In this document: piece after piece, positions 35,766-47,294 of the stretch
Layout: each line of letters starts with the position of its first letter
Numbering within the stretch: the stretch's first letter is position 1
NCBI GenBank assembly: GCA_032690845.1
Contig: CM064426.1
Span: forward strand, 47,225,417 to 47,289,416
Length of the DNA stretch: 64,000 nt
Source: Eleusine coracana subsp. coracana
Lineage: Eukaryota > Streptophyta > Magnoliopsida > Poales > Poaceae
Reading direction: 5' to 3'
Translations under genes and position numbers: made by a program
Notes under the pieces: model-generated
The model's input: only the letters and a program-made list of their open reading frames with translations
What the model was told of the DNA's origin: nothing
Databases searched by the model: none

Positions 35766-36902
35766 ATTCCTGCTCTGGTTCTAATGCTGGTTGTTGTCGC
35801 TGTTGTTTTTGTGCCTTGGTGCAGTGCAGTTCTTTGCAAAGTGGCCGGTATGACCACAATTGTAGCAAGGATAGTCGCCTCCACGATCAGCAGGCAGTGG
35901 GGCACGAGCACTCGGGTTCCCTTGTTGCTGATATGGTGCACGGTACTAATTGTTCTGCTGTTGGTACGGCGCACAAGGTGGGAAGTTCTACCTCTGTGAT
36001 GGTCTCAAGTAGATCGGGTTAAACCGTCGCTGAAGCTGTTGCTGCGGTCCTGCCCAGAAACGTTGTCCGGTGGCTGAAGTATAAATCAGGCAATGCTTTG
36101 CCTATGGGCCAGCAGAGGCAGTAGCAGGGGCCTTTCTCTTGTGGTCTTCTTCTTCAACTTGGCGCATAGCACCTTCCTAGACAATAGCAGCATTTACCAG
36201 ATCGTTTTATGTGCCAGTCGTCTGCCAAGTCAAACGTTCCTTGAGCGTGGCATTCATCCCACGCAGGAATGCGTATCTCTTCTTTTCCTCAGTATTGACG
36301 TACTCAGTGGCATACTGAGCAAGGTGATTGAAAGCTTCAGAATATTGGAGGACATTCCTCCCTCCTTGTTTTAGATCCATGAATTCCTAGAACTTTCTCT
36401 GCATAAGGTCAGCGGGGTTGAAATGAGCACGAAAAGCAGCTTTGAACTCATTCCATTCAGTGCGGCATCCAGCGGGCAGAGAAGCTTTATAATTGGCCCA
36501 CCAGGCACTAGCAGAGCCCTGGAGTTGTTGGGCGGCGAATAACACCTTCCGGCGCTCGGTGCATTCCAGCAGACCGAACTTAGACTCGGTCTGACGCAGT
36601 CAGTGGTCGGCGTCCAGCGACTCTCTAGCACGCTCGAAGGTTGGTGGGTGGGTACCCAGAAAATCTGAGTAAGTGCGCTGATGAGGCTGGTTGTTGTGGT
36701 GGTTGTGGTTGCCTCCACGTCCAGCCAGGTGGGACATGATGTCGACCAGCCGATGGAGCAGCTCGGAGTCATTCTGCTGCCTATTGAGTGCAGCGTCCAG
36801 GACTTCGGCTAATGAAGGCTCAGCATTTGCTCCTTGCTGAGAGCTCTCAGGATCTTCCTGATTCCAAGTATGCTCCACGCTGCAATTTATACAGTTGCAC
36901 AT
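35766..36902 (-). pseudogene. gag of A2
   Basis: Starts MCNCINCSVEHTWNQEDPES in the same frame as pol. The core motifs are TYSDFLGTHPPTFERARESL, SASAWWANYKASLPAG and QYSEAFNHLAQYATEY. The zinc knuckle CYNCGHTGHFAKNC is complete (35825-35868). Many single-base stops occur, the first in SLDADHW (TGG to TGA at about 36600). Gag and pol share one frame, as usual in this lineage. Confidence 0.88.
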
Positions 36903-37165
36903 TAGTTATTTCTCAAAATATTCCATAAAATCACATGTGCAAGAATATAAATTTGTAAGAGGCACTGTAAAATCTCAGAATGACAACCATCTCCATTGAT
37001 TCAATTCAGTCTACATGGTTGTTAAAGGACATCATCACGCAGCTCCTTACATATATATGCTGACGCCTAGCTACGGTATTGCGGACACATTATGTAAGAT
37101 TCAAGCTCCTACACCGAACTAGGGATACATATGCTACATGACCGTACATAGGAGTAGCGAATTAT

Positions 37166-38029
37166 CTACTCCTGGACTAAATCTTCCGGCTCTTCTGGTT
37201 CTCGAGGTTCTTCTGGTTCCACCAGGTCCATCATTTCAACATCATTATTACCAACAGGTGCCATCTCTACATCGTCTTGTTCTCCATACTCTATGAAGAT
37301 CTCATCCCAATTCCCTTCAATAGGTAGGTGGGCAGCCTTGAATGCGTTCAAGTCATCTTGAGCCTCAATCATGTCATGCTCAAAATCTGCTGCATGCTGC
37401 AAGGCTTGGTCACGTTCTTTCATAATCGCATCCATCTCTTCATTCTTGGCTTGGATTTGCTGGTTCAGTTCTGCAATTTCTTCATCCTTAGCTTGTTTTT
37501 TGACCACAAAAGGTCGAAGTGCAGAATGGAACACATCCAAATGCCGGCACAAGTTTGTGCACAAAGCAAAAGTGGACAAACCATAATACTCTATAATGGG
37601 CAGCATAGGATCATGGGGGCGATGGTTTGGGTCAAAGATGAAATCCACACGCCTCATCCACTCGAAGTCCGTCACATCATTACTGGGTAGCAAGGCAACG
37701 GGTGTTCCAGCAACATCATGCTTGTGGTCTTCACAGAATTGAGTAAGTGCCTTGAATGCAGCTACATTCCAAGTGGAAGGCAGATCTGTCCTGATGACGC
37801 TAAGGGTCCAAGATTCCCATGCGGGGATGACTGAGTAATTGGCGGGAACCGCCACATGGATGACACATGAGGGGACTCCATACTCCTGGAATTCCTTGCC
37901 AATATAGGTGGGAGGAATGGAATATCTGAATCTCTAGAGAACTCTCCAAAATTGGTGAATCATCCCTGTGAACTCCAGGCCATCGGTAATTTCCCAACCC
38001 TGTGGTGGTTGTTCTTTGTTTTCAGCCAT
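37166..38029 (-). pseudogene. Accessory ORF b of A2: dsRBD-like region, coiled coil, acidic end
   Basis: 287 codons from ATG at 38029, with one TAG at 37934-37936. Residues about 24-96 show the pattern seen in element B: PPTYIGKEFQEYG, a strand CVIHVAVP, then a helix AAFKALTQFCEDH. A central region follows (HRPHDPMLPIIEYYGL), then a coiled coil (AKDEEIAELNQQIQAKNEEM) and an acidic end rich in EPEEPRE. It sits between accessory ORF a and gag. The function is unknown; RNA binding is inferred only from the pattern. Confidence 0.65.
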
Positions 38030-38284
38030 CTACAAAGAAAGTACTTTGATTGAGTCAATGAGTACGATTAAACTTTGTTGCAACAACAATAGCTACTAAG
38101 GGTACAACCAATGCATAGTGTAAATCATCATAGTTTCAGTACATGACTCGGAATATGTGGCCATCGAGTTACAAAAGCATCTCACGCATCAACCCCAAAA
38201 TACAACAACCTCGCATGGTTCGACAAAAGTTACCTACCCAACTGATCCTGACTACCAAGACTAATCTAGTCTACCACTATCCTC

Positions 38285-39238
38285 CTAGGTCCTGCCTCGA
38301 GCTGGTGCCTCATAGTCTATGTCAGACTCCTTGTCCATATCCTCCTACGGGTCCTCCTCCTCCGGTGCTATCGGTGGTGCAAGGGCCGCCTCAAGCTGCT
38401 GCTGTAGACCCTGGTTCTCCTGTGCCAGGGTCTCTAAATCCTCTCCCATAAGCTCCATCTCGTGCTGTGCAGCTGTCAACTGATGCTTCTTGTGCTCGTT
38501 GTGGTTGGCGCGCTGTTGCATAATCATGTCACGTCTGTCAACCTCCTGCGCGAGGATGTCGCGCTGTCTAGACACCTCAGTAATGCGAGTCTCACTTGCC
38601 TTAAGAGCAGCGGTCAGTCGCTAAATCTCTCTCTGTTGTGTGTCAACCTGTGTCTGCAGGTCATTCCTCTGATCCCAGACCTGCTCGGCCATAGCCAGTA
38701 TGATCCTGCTGTGGCTGCTAGCCTCCTCATCCAAGTTGAGGAGGTACTCGGAGTAGTAGGACACACGGTGGTACCACACGTGGTACGTCGGGTAGTCGTC
38801 GCGGCCGATGCGCCTCACGCGCCTCTACCAAGCCGGGTTGGCCTAGTGCCAGATGGGGATCATCTCAAATGGAGTCCCAGAGAGCGCTGCTGCGTGGCGC
38901 CCGTAGAAGTAGGTGAGAGCCCTATGGGCGACTCTCTCTAAGCCCTCATGGAGGCTCCCACAAGTCGCCGTGCTCTCCATACCCGCCATGTCGAGGTTGC
39001 GCGGGTGTGTGGGCACGCTGATGTGCACCTTAGCAAGAGTCACACCGTGACGATGGACCTCGCGGCTCTTGTAGGAGGGCGGCTCGTCATAGTCCAACAA
39101 GCGTAGAAGATCCCACAAAAGAGTAGGAAAGCCACGGTGGTGGAGACCGGTGGTGTAGCGCCACCCGTCGTGTGAAAGCTCCTCAAAACCATGGTCACCC
39201 TTCTGGAACATAACCCAATGGTGAGTACAGTGTTCCAT
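38285..39238 (-). pseudogene. Accessory ORF a of A2: dsRBD-like region and coiled coil
   Basis: 317 codons from the ATG at 39238 to TAG at 38285, with TAG stops at 38843, 38825, 38621 and 38345. All four fit CAG changed to TAG. The first part contains EPPSYKSREVHRHG, AKVHISVP and ERVAHRALTYFYGRH, again the strand-strand-helix pattern of ORF b and of the H3-mimic ORF. The second part is a coiled coil (SRQRDILAQEVDRRDMIM, EDLETLAQENQGLQQQLEAA). The end is acidic with IDYEAP, shared with the accessory ORF of C. First of two accessory ORFs after the leader. Confidence 0.65.
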
Positions 39239-40329
39239 GAGTAACAATGCATTTCATATAAGTGCTATGAAATACAGAAACAAAGTTTTAGTTCACATTT
39301 TCCAGCCTCAAGGGTCAATAATACGGCAACGGGTTTTAAAACAAATTCTGTCTTGACTGTACAACAGTCAGAAAAGTGGGTATTCCAAACAGAAAACAAG
39401 GTCCTAAAAATTGGGGGCTAGAACCAAGTTATACTACACCTTCATAGCTTTCTAGATTGTATTTATATTCTTAAAATTTCCAAGGAAATCTAGACTTATG
39501 AATTTTGCAAATTCAGGTTGGTAGATTCTATTTCAGATTGACAGAGGCTTAATGTTTTGGCTCTACTGGACAGAGGAAAACTGGTAAAATGGTGAAACCC
39601 ATTGGAGATGAAAATAGACTTCAAGAGCTTTGCAGTTGGGTTTAAACACCTAAAATCTGAAGTATAACTTTGGTTATGAATTTTTGAAGTTGATAGCTAA
39701 ATTCAGGACAGATTCTTATTATCTTGACAATTTGGTCTTGTATTTCGAAATTTTATGTTGAACAAGTCTAGAGATTTAGTATCCAGAGGTTGGTGAGCAA
39801 GACGAGAACATATTTTAGTTTAGTTAAGAGGGATGCATGATGCAGAAAGTGCCATTTTATTAACCTATCGTTCCTCACAATGCAACATGTAATTTGCCGA
39901 GACTTAGCGGCATGAATATGTGGTGACGACCCGCACTCAATAGGTAAGTCGTTCTAAATGTCATACTAATGGCGTTAGCATACCTGTAGAAGATCCATTG
40001 CAGAAACAATACATCTAATTCAAAAGAAACTACGAAAAGAAGCACAGTTCTACTAGTAACGATCCATGGAAAAGGATTGCCCCGTGATAAGTCATGAGCC
40101 AACAGTGTCTCGTATCCGCCTGCGAGCATAGACACCGATATCACACGTGTCGGTTAAGCATGCACGTACCTTCATTTGAAGAAGCCGTAGATGCAATAAT
40201 GTAAACAAACATAACCCGGGTTAGCTTTGTCACCACACTATTATCTACTAGGGGCAATACTAACATATCCTCACTCATAACATCATGGTTTTTGAAAATA
40301 CGATTTATTTGTTGTATTATCATGGACCA
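39239..40329 (-). other. Leader of A2, no gene seen
   Basis: About 1.1 kb between PBS and the first accessory ORF. It is AT-rich with no convincing coding frame. It is similar in length to the leader of C (1.15 kb). Confidence 0.6.
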
Positions 40330-40343
40330 CGACTCTGATATAA
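40330..40343 (-). promoter_or_regulatory. Decayed primer-binding site of A2
   Basis: On the - strand TTATATCAGAGTCG, against TGGTATCAGAGCCG in C. It lies next to the LTR end at 40346. Confidence 0.75.
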
Positions 40344-40345
40344 GC

Positions 40346-43300
40346 TGTGGCGCCCCTTCCCGGAGGATCGAGGTCCTGATGGTGCTGATAACGCAGACAC
40401 TTGATAATACAACATTGGATCAAATTTAAGTTGAATATTACATCATTAAGTCATTAGAGTGCAGTGGAATATTACAAGTTCATAATGTTTTTGAAGACAC
40501 AACGGAAGCAAATAATGATAAGGAGCTACGAGCTCAATGACACGGCATAGTAATGGTTCCTGCCCGAAGAACCATCACTCTAGAAACACACATCAATACT
40601 GCGGTGGCGAGTCGGACTCCCAGTGGGCAGTCCAACCCTCAGGGACTTGCATGTCCCAAGGCAGCACATTCTTAGGCAACTCTACCTCTTCATTACCTGA
40701 AAACAACAATGGCACAAAGCCTGAGTACTAATTACTTAGCAAGACTTACCCGTCGGACGTCTAGGCATGCAATGGCTCTAATAGGTGGCTTGTTTGAAAA
40801 GACTCACACTAAGCAACCTATCAGTTCTATCAAGTTTTATTCATCAAGTTAATTGGGTAGAGCAGGAGGTAACTTTAGTTGCAACAATAAGATAATAAAG
40901 CAATACATAAGGTAAGTACAACATAAGAGCAATAATAGTATCATCAACAATAAACATCATAATCAATTCCCATGTACCATGTGCAACTACGTGATGACTC
41001 TGTGACCAAGTGGTACTCATTACTACGAGGGACAGCAATTGCAATTGATTTACACCAGCTGGGATAACCCGAGATACACGACACATACACACCAATTAAG
41101 GTCGTATATGGCAACCTTTCGCAAGGACGAAAAACAACTCGGTCCGGGTCCAGTCTCAGTGAGTGGGCATGCCATCCTACCAATAGTACTTCACGGTATG
41201 AACCGCCCACTTCAGCAGCAGAAGGGTCAATGACCACTATACTAGGTACCGTCCTTATTGCCGCGTCAATGCTACATCAGTTTACTAGTGCCCATAGACT
41301 AGCATGCATTCGGTACTATTCAATACTTGACCAAGGGGCCGACCACGGACGGGTCCTAGGTTCGACAAGGTAGGGCTACCATAGTCAACACCCATGTATT
41401 GCTGCAAACCTACACATGCATCATCCCTGCCCGGTCCTGACATCAAAATAAACTTCTTTTATAAGTCCTGTTCCAGTGGTGAAGTTCATTCTTAGTAATG
41501 ATATCTATCGCGCCTAGTAGTCACTAAGCGAAGCGACACCGTACCGATACTACCAAAGTTCTAACGACAGTGGTATAGGTCATTTGGGTATCATGCAAGT
41601 GGGTTCCAATCAACTCCTATGACCTAATACAACAATAATCAAAGACACTAGTAATATTGATAACTAGCAACTTTATAAAATGGTGAATGAAAACCAGGGC
41701 TTGCCTGGATGGACACTAGTGTTAGCAACTTCAATCTCTTATTCCTGAGACTCAGTATCCTTCTGATGATCCTCTTCGGGCTCTTGGTTGTCGTTACCTA
41801 TATGATGACAAAGGTGTTAACGGTATTGTTGTAACACCATTATATGCAATGATATGATACATACAAGCACATCGTGTTTAGATGTCAAATAAATTATTAT
41901 TACATTCTCGAAGCCATATGCTTCAGAGAAGTTGGGTCGTGTTTTAGTGTTAATTAAAATTACTCTTATGTTCTTGTAGCCATATGCTTCAAAGAAACAA
42001 TTTAAAATTTCATTATTTTATATGTGTTATTCATTTATTTAGGTTTGTTATAGTTTTTTAGAATAGTCAAGCAATTAAAATAGTAACCAATTGATTCTGG
42101 ACTTGAGTGATTTATCATGAACAGAGACTTAGGTGAATTGCATTTTTACCAATTTACAGCCTCTGGATATTATTATTCTAATTACTAGCATTTATTAAAG
42201 TAAAATAGTGATATGAGCAAATCAATTTAGTTAATTAAGTAAATTTACGTTTCTCGACTTGTGTCTTTTACTGGGTACAGGGGCTTCTAAGGGTGATTTT
42301 TGTGCCAAGTGGCAAGGGCCAATTAATTACAGAATAATTACTAGAATTAATTTAAGCAACCACACTAATTAAATTCCAAAGCCTAAAATAATTCATATTT
42401 TGCCAAACCAAAATTTGTGGTGGTTGATAATCATATTTTTACTAAGCATGCCAAAAATCAAGATTTAATTCCATTCCTCGAATTTCTGGTGAATTAATTT
42501 GTATTTTCACAATTTAATGAATTAACACAAATGCAGGAACAGAGGCTATGATTTATCATTTTACTAAAATAGAGCTCTTCAAGATGAACCTAACAAAATT
42601 TGTTTGAGTCCCATTGGATTTGAATTCAATTTAATATGATTTTCCAAAGTTTCTAGCATTTTCTAGGGATTTCTGGGCATTTTGGCTTTTAACTAATGAC
42701 ACATCAGTGCCACACAGGAGCCACGTCGGAGCCACGTGGGTGCCATGTTGGCTGGGCCAAGTCAACGCCTCAGCAGCGCCGGAGCTTGCCGGAGGGCTCG
42801 CCACCGGCGGCTGGGGGCGGCCGAAGCTCGTCGCGATGGCGGGAAAATGGACTACTAGCCGAGGCGCTTCGGTTGGAGGGGTTAGCAGGTGAGGTAGCTC
42901 ACTAGAGGTTGCCGACGTCGAGAGGCAGCGGAGGTCTAAGGTTCGGTCGCGTCGCGTTTGGGCTAGGAGGCAGCAAAACGTATTCCGTTTTCTCCTGGAG
43001 CTTCACCGGGGCATGGGGAAGAGCGACACGAGGTAGGAGTTCGACGAGGATGGCCGGAACCCAGAGCTCACCGTGGAGGCAGCTTGGTTTTTGCCGGTGT
43101 AGAAGATCAGGGCTGGGGAAAGCAATGGTGTCGGCAATCTCGTGAAGGAAACCAGAGGAGAATGGATAGGAGCATTCAACATTGAGTCACGCATGCGAGC
43201 AAGGAAAAAAGTGGGGCGAGGTGTACTAGAGGCGAGGAATTTTGGACTTCCGCCAGTGCAGGTCACCAGAGATGGCCTTCCTGATGTTTGAGCAATTCAC

Positions 43301-43882
43301 TACGTGTTGATGGGAATGGGGCCTAGCAATGGCGTGGGAGGCAGGAGGGGAGATGCGTGCGCTAGTTTGTGGTGTTGAGTGAGACCCAGGAGTAGTGGAA
43401 GAAACAGGACCGCAAGATCAAGCTCGGAGCAGGAATAGCAAAGAACAGGGAGAAAATGAGGAAGCAGAGAGCAGAGAACGAGAGAGGGAGTGTGCTTGTG
43501 AGCTCATGGGTTTGCTTTCAAGCTGCGTAGAGGGGGAAATGGGTGGTTGGGCGAGTGAGTGCGGCGAGAGGGGGAATTGAAACACGGCCGGGTTGCACGG
43601 TGGTGTGCAGAGGGGAGAAGAGGGAAGGAAAGGAGCTATTGGGCGACTCTGTGGCAGAGGGAGACAGCGCGGGGCAGAGCGGAGGGGCAAGCGAAACTGA
43701 TGATGAATTTATTTGGCATGAGTTGTATTGAAATTTTTGAATTGCTTCAATAACTTGGTTGCAGGGTTTTTATTTGCCTAGAATTAAATCAATGATTAGG
43801 CTCCTATCATTTCATGCTATAATTTCCAAGATTTGTGCTCCTCATTTTTGTTGAATTAAGGGGAGACACCTAGGGTGTCACA
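40346..43882 (-). repeat. 5' LTR of A2
   Basis: 3537 bp, near-identical in layout to 28409-32347. It lacks about 0.4 kb (the equivalent of about 31743-32159), lost between GGGGCAAGCGA and AACTGATGATG near 43694. The two dyad 15-mers lie at 41910 and 41976, the second with one change. Confidence 0.9.
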
Positions 43883-43887
43883 ATTTG
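43883..43887. repeat. Target-site duplication of A2, right copy
   Basis: ATTTG, matching ATTTA at 28404-28408 except for the last base. Confidence 0.65.
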
Positions 43888-44960
43888 GACTTTGGAAGCA
43901 TCAGTTATGATTAAAGTTAGTCGGCGCAGTTTATGGAAGGTAGGAAACTGACTTGGATTCAATCTCTATGAGCTAAACTTGGAGGCCAAGCAAGGGAGGA
44001 CGTGACCAGAGGCTATATAATCACCATATGACGTCCAAGACCAGGAAGTGGATGAGGAGAGGGAGGTGATGAAGACATAGGAGCCGCTGCACATCGCCGG
44101 GAGGCCGCCGGAGCTGAAGAGCCACTAAATTGAGGGATGTAGTCTAGTCGGGTAGGGACCCTGCGTGATGCACTACACCGGAGCTAGGAGAAGTAGAGCC
44201 ATATACCTTAGGAGTCGTCAATGATGCATCATGGCTGCGCCGATCGGTGCACCAGTTGAGCCAATCGGTGCTCCTCTAACGGTGATGAATATTGGTATAG
44301 TTATCTATATCTATGTTATCTATCTTGATTCTGTCCTTCGTCGCTTGTTGAATCTCTTTCGGTGAATCCAGTCTATGTGGTGTACTTAATATCTATCTAT
44401 TCCCATTAGTGTAAATTGCAATTACGCTTTTGATCATCGCATAGTGCAAGAAACCAGTGGGGAGCTAATAGCCTTCGCATGTGACAAGCCGAGGTGAACG
44501 AAACCACCATGTCTTGTAGAATACTAAGTTTATCGGTCGAGTCAATGAAGTGCCAAGTAAGCTAGGATTAAGATGATATTGATTACTACATCAATGCCGA
44601 GGTGTGCCGATCGACACATCCTTTCTCCAAGTACTAGATGCATATAGGCTAACTCCAGGTGTTCCTCTTTGGTGGATGTGTATGCTCCTATAACCCCTTT
44701 TACCAGGTAAGCCTTCGCGCCGATCGGCGCACCAATTGAGTCGATCGGCGCAACCTTCAATTTTTAATTCTTTTCATGCTCACGTATGTGCAATATGTAC
44801 TTCATGCTAGGATTTATTTGTTAGACGAAATAGTAAACTCTAAACTCGGTTCTCTTCCGATCCCTGTGGATTCGATTAAACCTGAGAATACTCTAAGGGA
44901 AAAAGTGCTACAATGTACACCATCCTCTTACGGTATATAAGTGGGTGCGTAGCTACGACA
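43888..44960 (+). repeat. Athila/Tat-like LTR, right segment
   Basis: Continues the LTR of 27850-28408 and ends GCTACGACA. A 40-bp unit with two GCCGATCGGC-type palindromes occurs near 44236 and again near 44716. TATATAA at 44013-44019 could be its TATA box. Confidence 0.6.
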
Positions 44961-45956
44961 AACAAGCATCTTTTTCTGGCGCCGCTGCCGGGGATCGACA
45001 ACTCAAACCTGTTTAGGGGGGATCTATCTAGTTTATCAAATTAATCCTTTATCTTTTTATTGCACATATCCTGTTTTTCTTTGTTTGTGTGTCCATTGAA
45101 AATCAGGAACAAAGCTAAGCACACAAAATCGACTGGAGCATGGCGACATAGCCGCTTGCGCCGATCGGCGCAACCATACACCGATCGGCGTCGCATCGAT
45201 GCCGACACCGACGACCTCGCTCTTCGTCGACTCTGTTGCTTCGTGGCAGTAGGTGCTAACTCTGTTAGTAGCCCATCATCTGCTATGGAGTCCATGTCCA
45301 TGCAAGACTTTCTTGTGCCGATCGGTGCAACGCCCATGCCGATCGGCACCTCACCACTCTATAAAAAGGGAGGTACGCTCCTTGTGTCAATATTTTTTTT
45401 AACTAATATTTTGCAAGGATTCTATTTTGTTCACAGCAACGAATAATGGGAGAAAAGAATCATGAAGATCAAGAATTTCAATTGCAAAGAATGAAGACAC
45501 GATGAATACATTCTTGATCATGAGTAGATATGCTGTCCACTGAACAAAAGATTGTGTACGAAATTCTACAGGGGATTGAAAGACCTACAAATTTGACATT
45601 GTGGAAGAGCATCAAGTCTAGTTTTTAAGGGTTTAACCTCATGTCGTTTGGAGTTTCCTACAAGGATTTATGGCTAGAACAAGAGACGGTGCACAGGCTG
45701 TTTAAATATCTCGTAAGAGTTGCAAACAATTGGAAGTTTGAGTCAAATATGGAATTAAAGTCCTATATCCACATGATATATGGGTTTCCAGACATTTAAG
45801 AGTCTTCCTTTTGGTGATTGACATGGATTCAAGTCGTTCCAAACACTGAGTTTGAATATTTGGAAAGTTTGAATTCAATTCGGATTCATAGCGAGACAGC
45901 CTGACATACCATTAGAAAAAAGGCCATATCGCCCTCATACGGAGTCCGATTGGGAC
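44961..45956 (+). other. Athila/Tat-like interior fragment
   Basis: Leader after the PBS, then an open frame at 45060-45446 (128 codons) that I do not recognise. The frame has two more pairs of GCCGATCGGC-type palindromes inside it (45155-45195 and 45316-45352). From 45447 to 45956 the sequence is AT-rich with no clear coding. It ends where copia RT begins. I cannot say whether the 128-codon frame is translated. Confidence 0.4.
44977..44994 (+). promoter_or_regulatory. Primer-binding site, Athila/Tat type
   Basis: TGGCGCCGCTGCCGGGGA, 16 bases after the LTR end. This form is typical of Athila/Tat gypsy elements and unlike the tRNA-Met sites elsewhere in the window. Confidence 0.75.
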
Positions 45957-47294
45957 GTATATTACGATGAGACCTTCTCGCCCGTCGCCATGCTAAAGTC
46001 TATACGGATCCTTCTAGTAATTGCCGTATTTTATGATAATGAGATATGGCAAATGGATGTCAAAATGACTTTCCTTAATGGAAACGTAAGTGAGGATGTG
46101 TACATGACACAGCCTGAAGGTTTTGTCGATCCACAAAATGCTAGGAAGATATGCAAGCTTCCAAAGTCCATTTATGGACTAAAGCAAGCATCTCAGAGTT
46201 GGAATCTTCGCTTTGATGAGGTAGTCAAAGGGTTTGGCTTCATTAAAAATGAAGAAGAGCCTTGTGTTTACAAAAAGGCTAGTGGGAGCGCGCTTGTCTT
46301 TCTGGTCCTTTATGTGGATGACATATTGCTGATCGGTAATGATATTCCAATGCTTGAAACTGTTAAGACTTCTTTGAGAAATAGTTTTTCTATGAAGGAC
46401 TTAGGAGAGGCAGCTTACATTTTGGGCATTAAGATCTATAGAGATAGATCAAAAAGGCTAATTGGATTATGCCAAGACACGTACATCGACAAGGTATTGA
46501 AACGGTTCAATATGCAAGATTCCAAGAAAGGTTTCTTGCCCATGTCGCATGGCATTACTCTTAGCAAGACTTAGTGTCCTTCGACACCTGATGGGATAGA
46601 GAAGATGAGAGTGATCCCATATGCTTTAGCTATCGGATCCATCATGTATGCCATGATATGTACGCGCCCAGATGTAGCTTTTGCTCTAAGCGCTGCAAGC
46701 AGATTCCAATCAAACCCAGGAGAAGCTCACTGGGTGGCTAGTAAGAATATCCTAAAGTACTTGAGAAGAACTATGGATACGTTCCTAGTCTATGGAGGTG
46801 AGGAAGAGCTTGTTGTAAATGGTTACACTGATGCTAGCTTCCAAACCGACAAAGACGATTTGAGATCGCAATCTGGATATGTGTTTTGCCTCAATGGAGG
46901 CGCGGTGAGCTGGAAGAGTTCCAAGCAAGATACGGTTGGTGACTCAACAATGGAGGCCGAGTACCTTGCCGCTTCAGAAGCTGCAAAGGAAGCTGTTTGG
47001 ATCAGGAAATTTGTTTCTGAGTTGGGTGTGGTTCCTAGCGCGTCCAGTCCAGTGGATCTCTATTGTGACAATAGTGGTGCCATTGCGCAAGCCAAGGAGC
47101 CTAGAGCGCATCAAAAGAACAAACACGTACTACGACGTTATCACCTCATCAGGGACATCATCGCTCGAGGTGATGTAAAGATATGCAAGGTGCACACGGA
47201 TTCAAACATCGCTGATCTGTTGACAAAACCTCTCTCTCAGCCCAAGCATGAGGCACATATGAGATCCATGGGTATTAGATATCTGCATGATTAA
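45957..47294 (+). pseudogene. Tork/Angela-like copia RT and RNase H
   Basis: One frame from YYDETFSPVAMLKSIRILL through WQMDVKMTFLNG, IYGLKQASQSW and the catalytic LYVDDILLIGND. It goes on with AIGSIMYAMICTRPDVAFAL and RNase H (YTDASFQTDKDD, STMEAEYLAASEAA, LYCDNSGAIAQAKEP, NIADLLTKPLS) to the natural stop at 47292. There is a single in-frame TAG at 46572, where CAG is expected. Gag, protease, integrase and the start of RT are missing. Confidence 0.9.

Larger units (their letters stand above)
28409..43882 (-). mobile_element. Nearly complete Tekay-like gypsy element A2
   Basis: 15.5 kb - strand element with both LTRs. Reading on the - strand: 5' LTR, decayed PBS, 1.1 kb leader, two accessory ORFs, gag, protease, RT, RNase H, integrase, chromodomain-like tail, PPT and 3' LTR. 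It has flanking ATTTA/ATTTG and lies inside the Athila/Tat-like LTR. The coding part carries several stops and one deletion in integrase. It is close to A1 in sequence and serves here as its reference. Confidence 0.9.

Noticed and set aside
36371..36772. 133-codon - strand frame in gag of A2
   Set aside because: Out-of-frame shadow of gag; the correct frame carries the known gag motifs.
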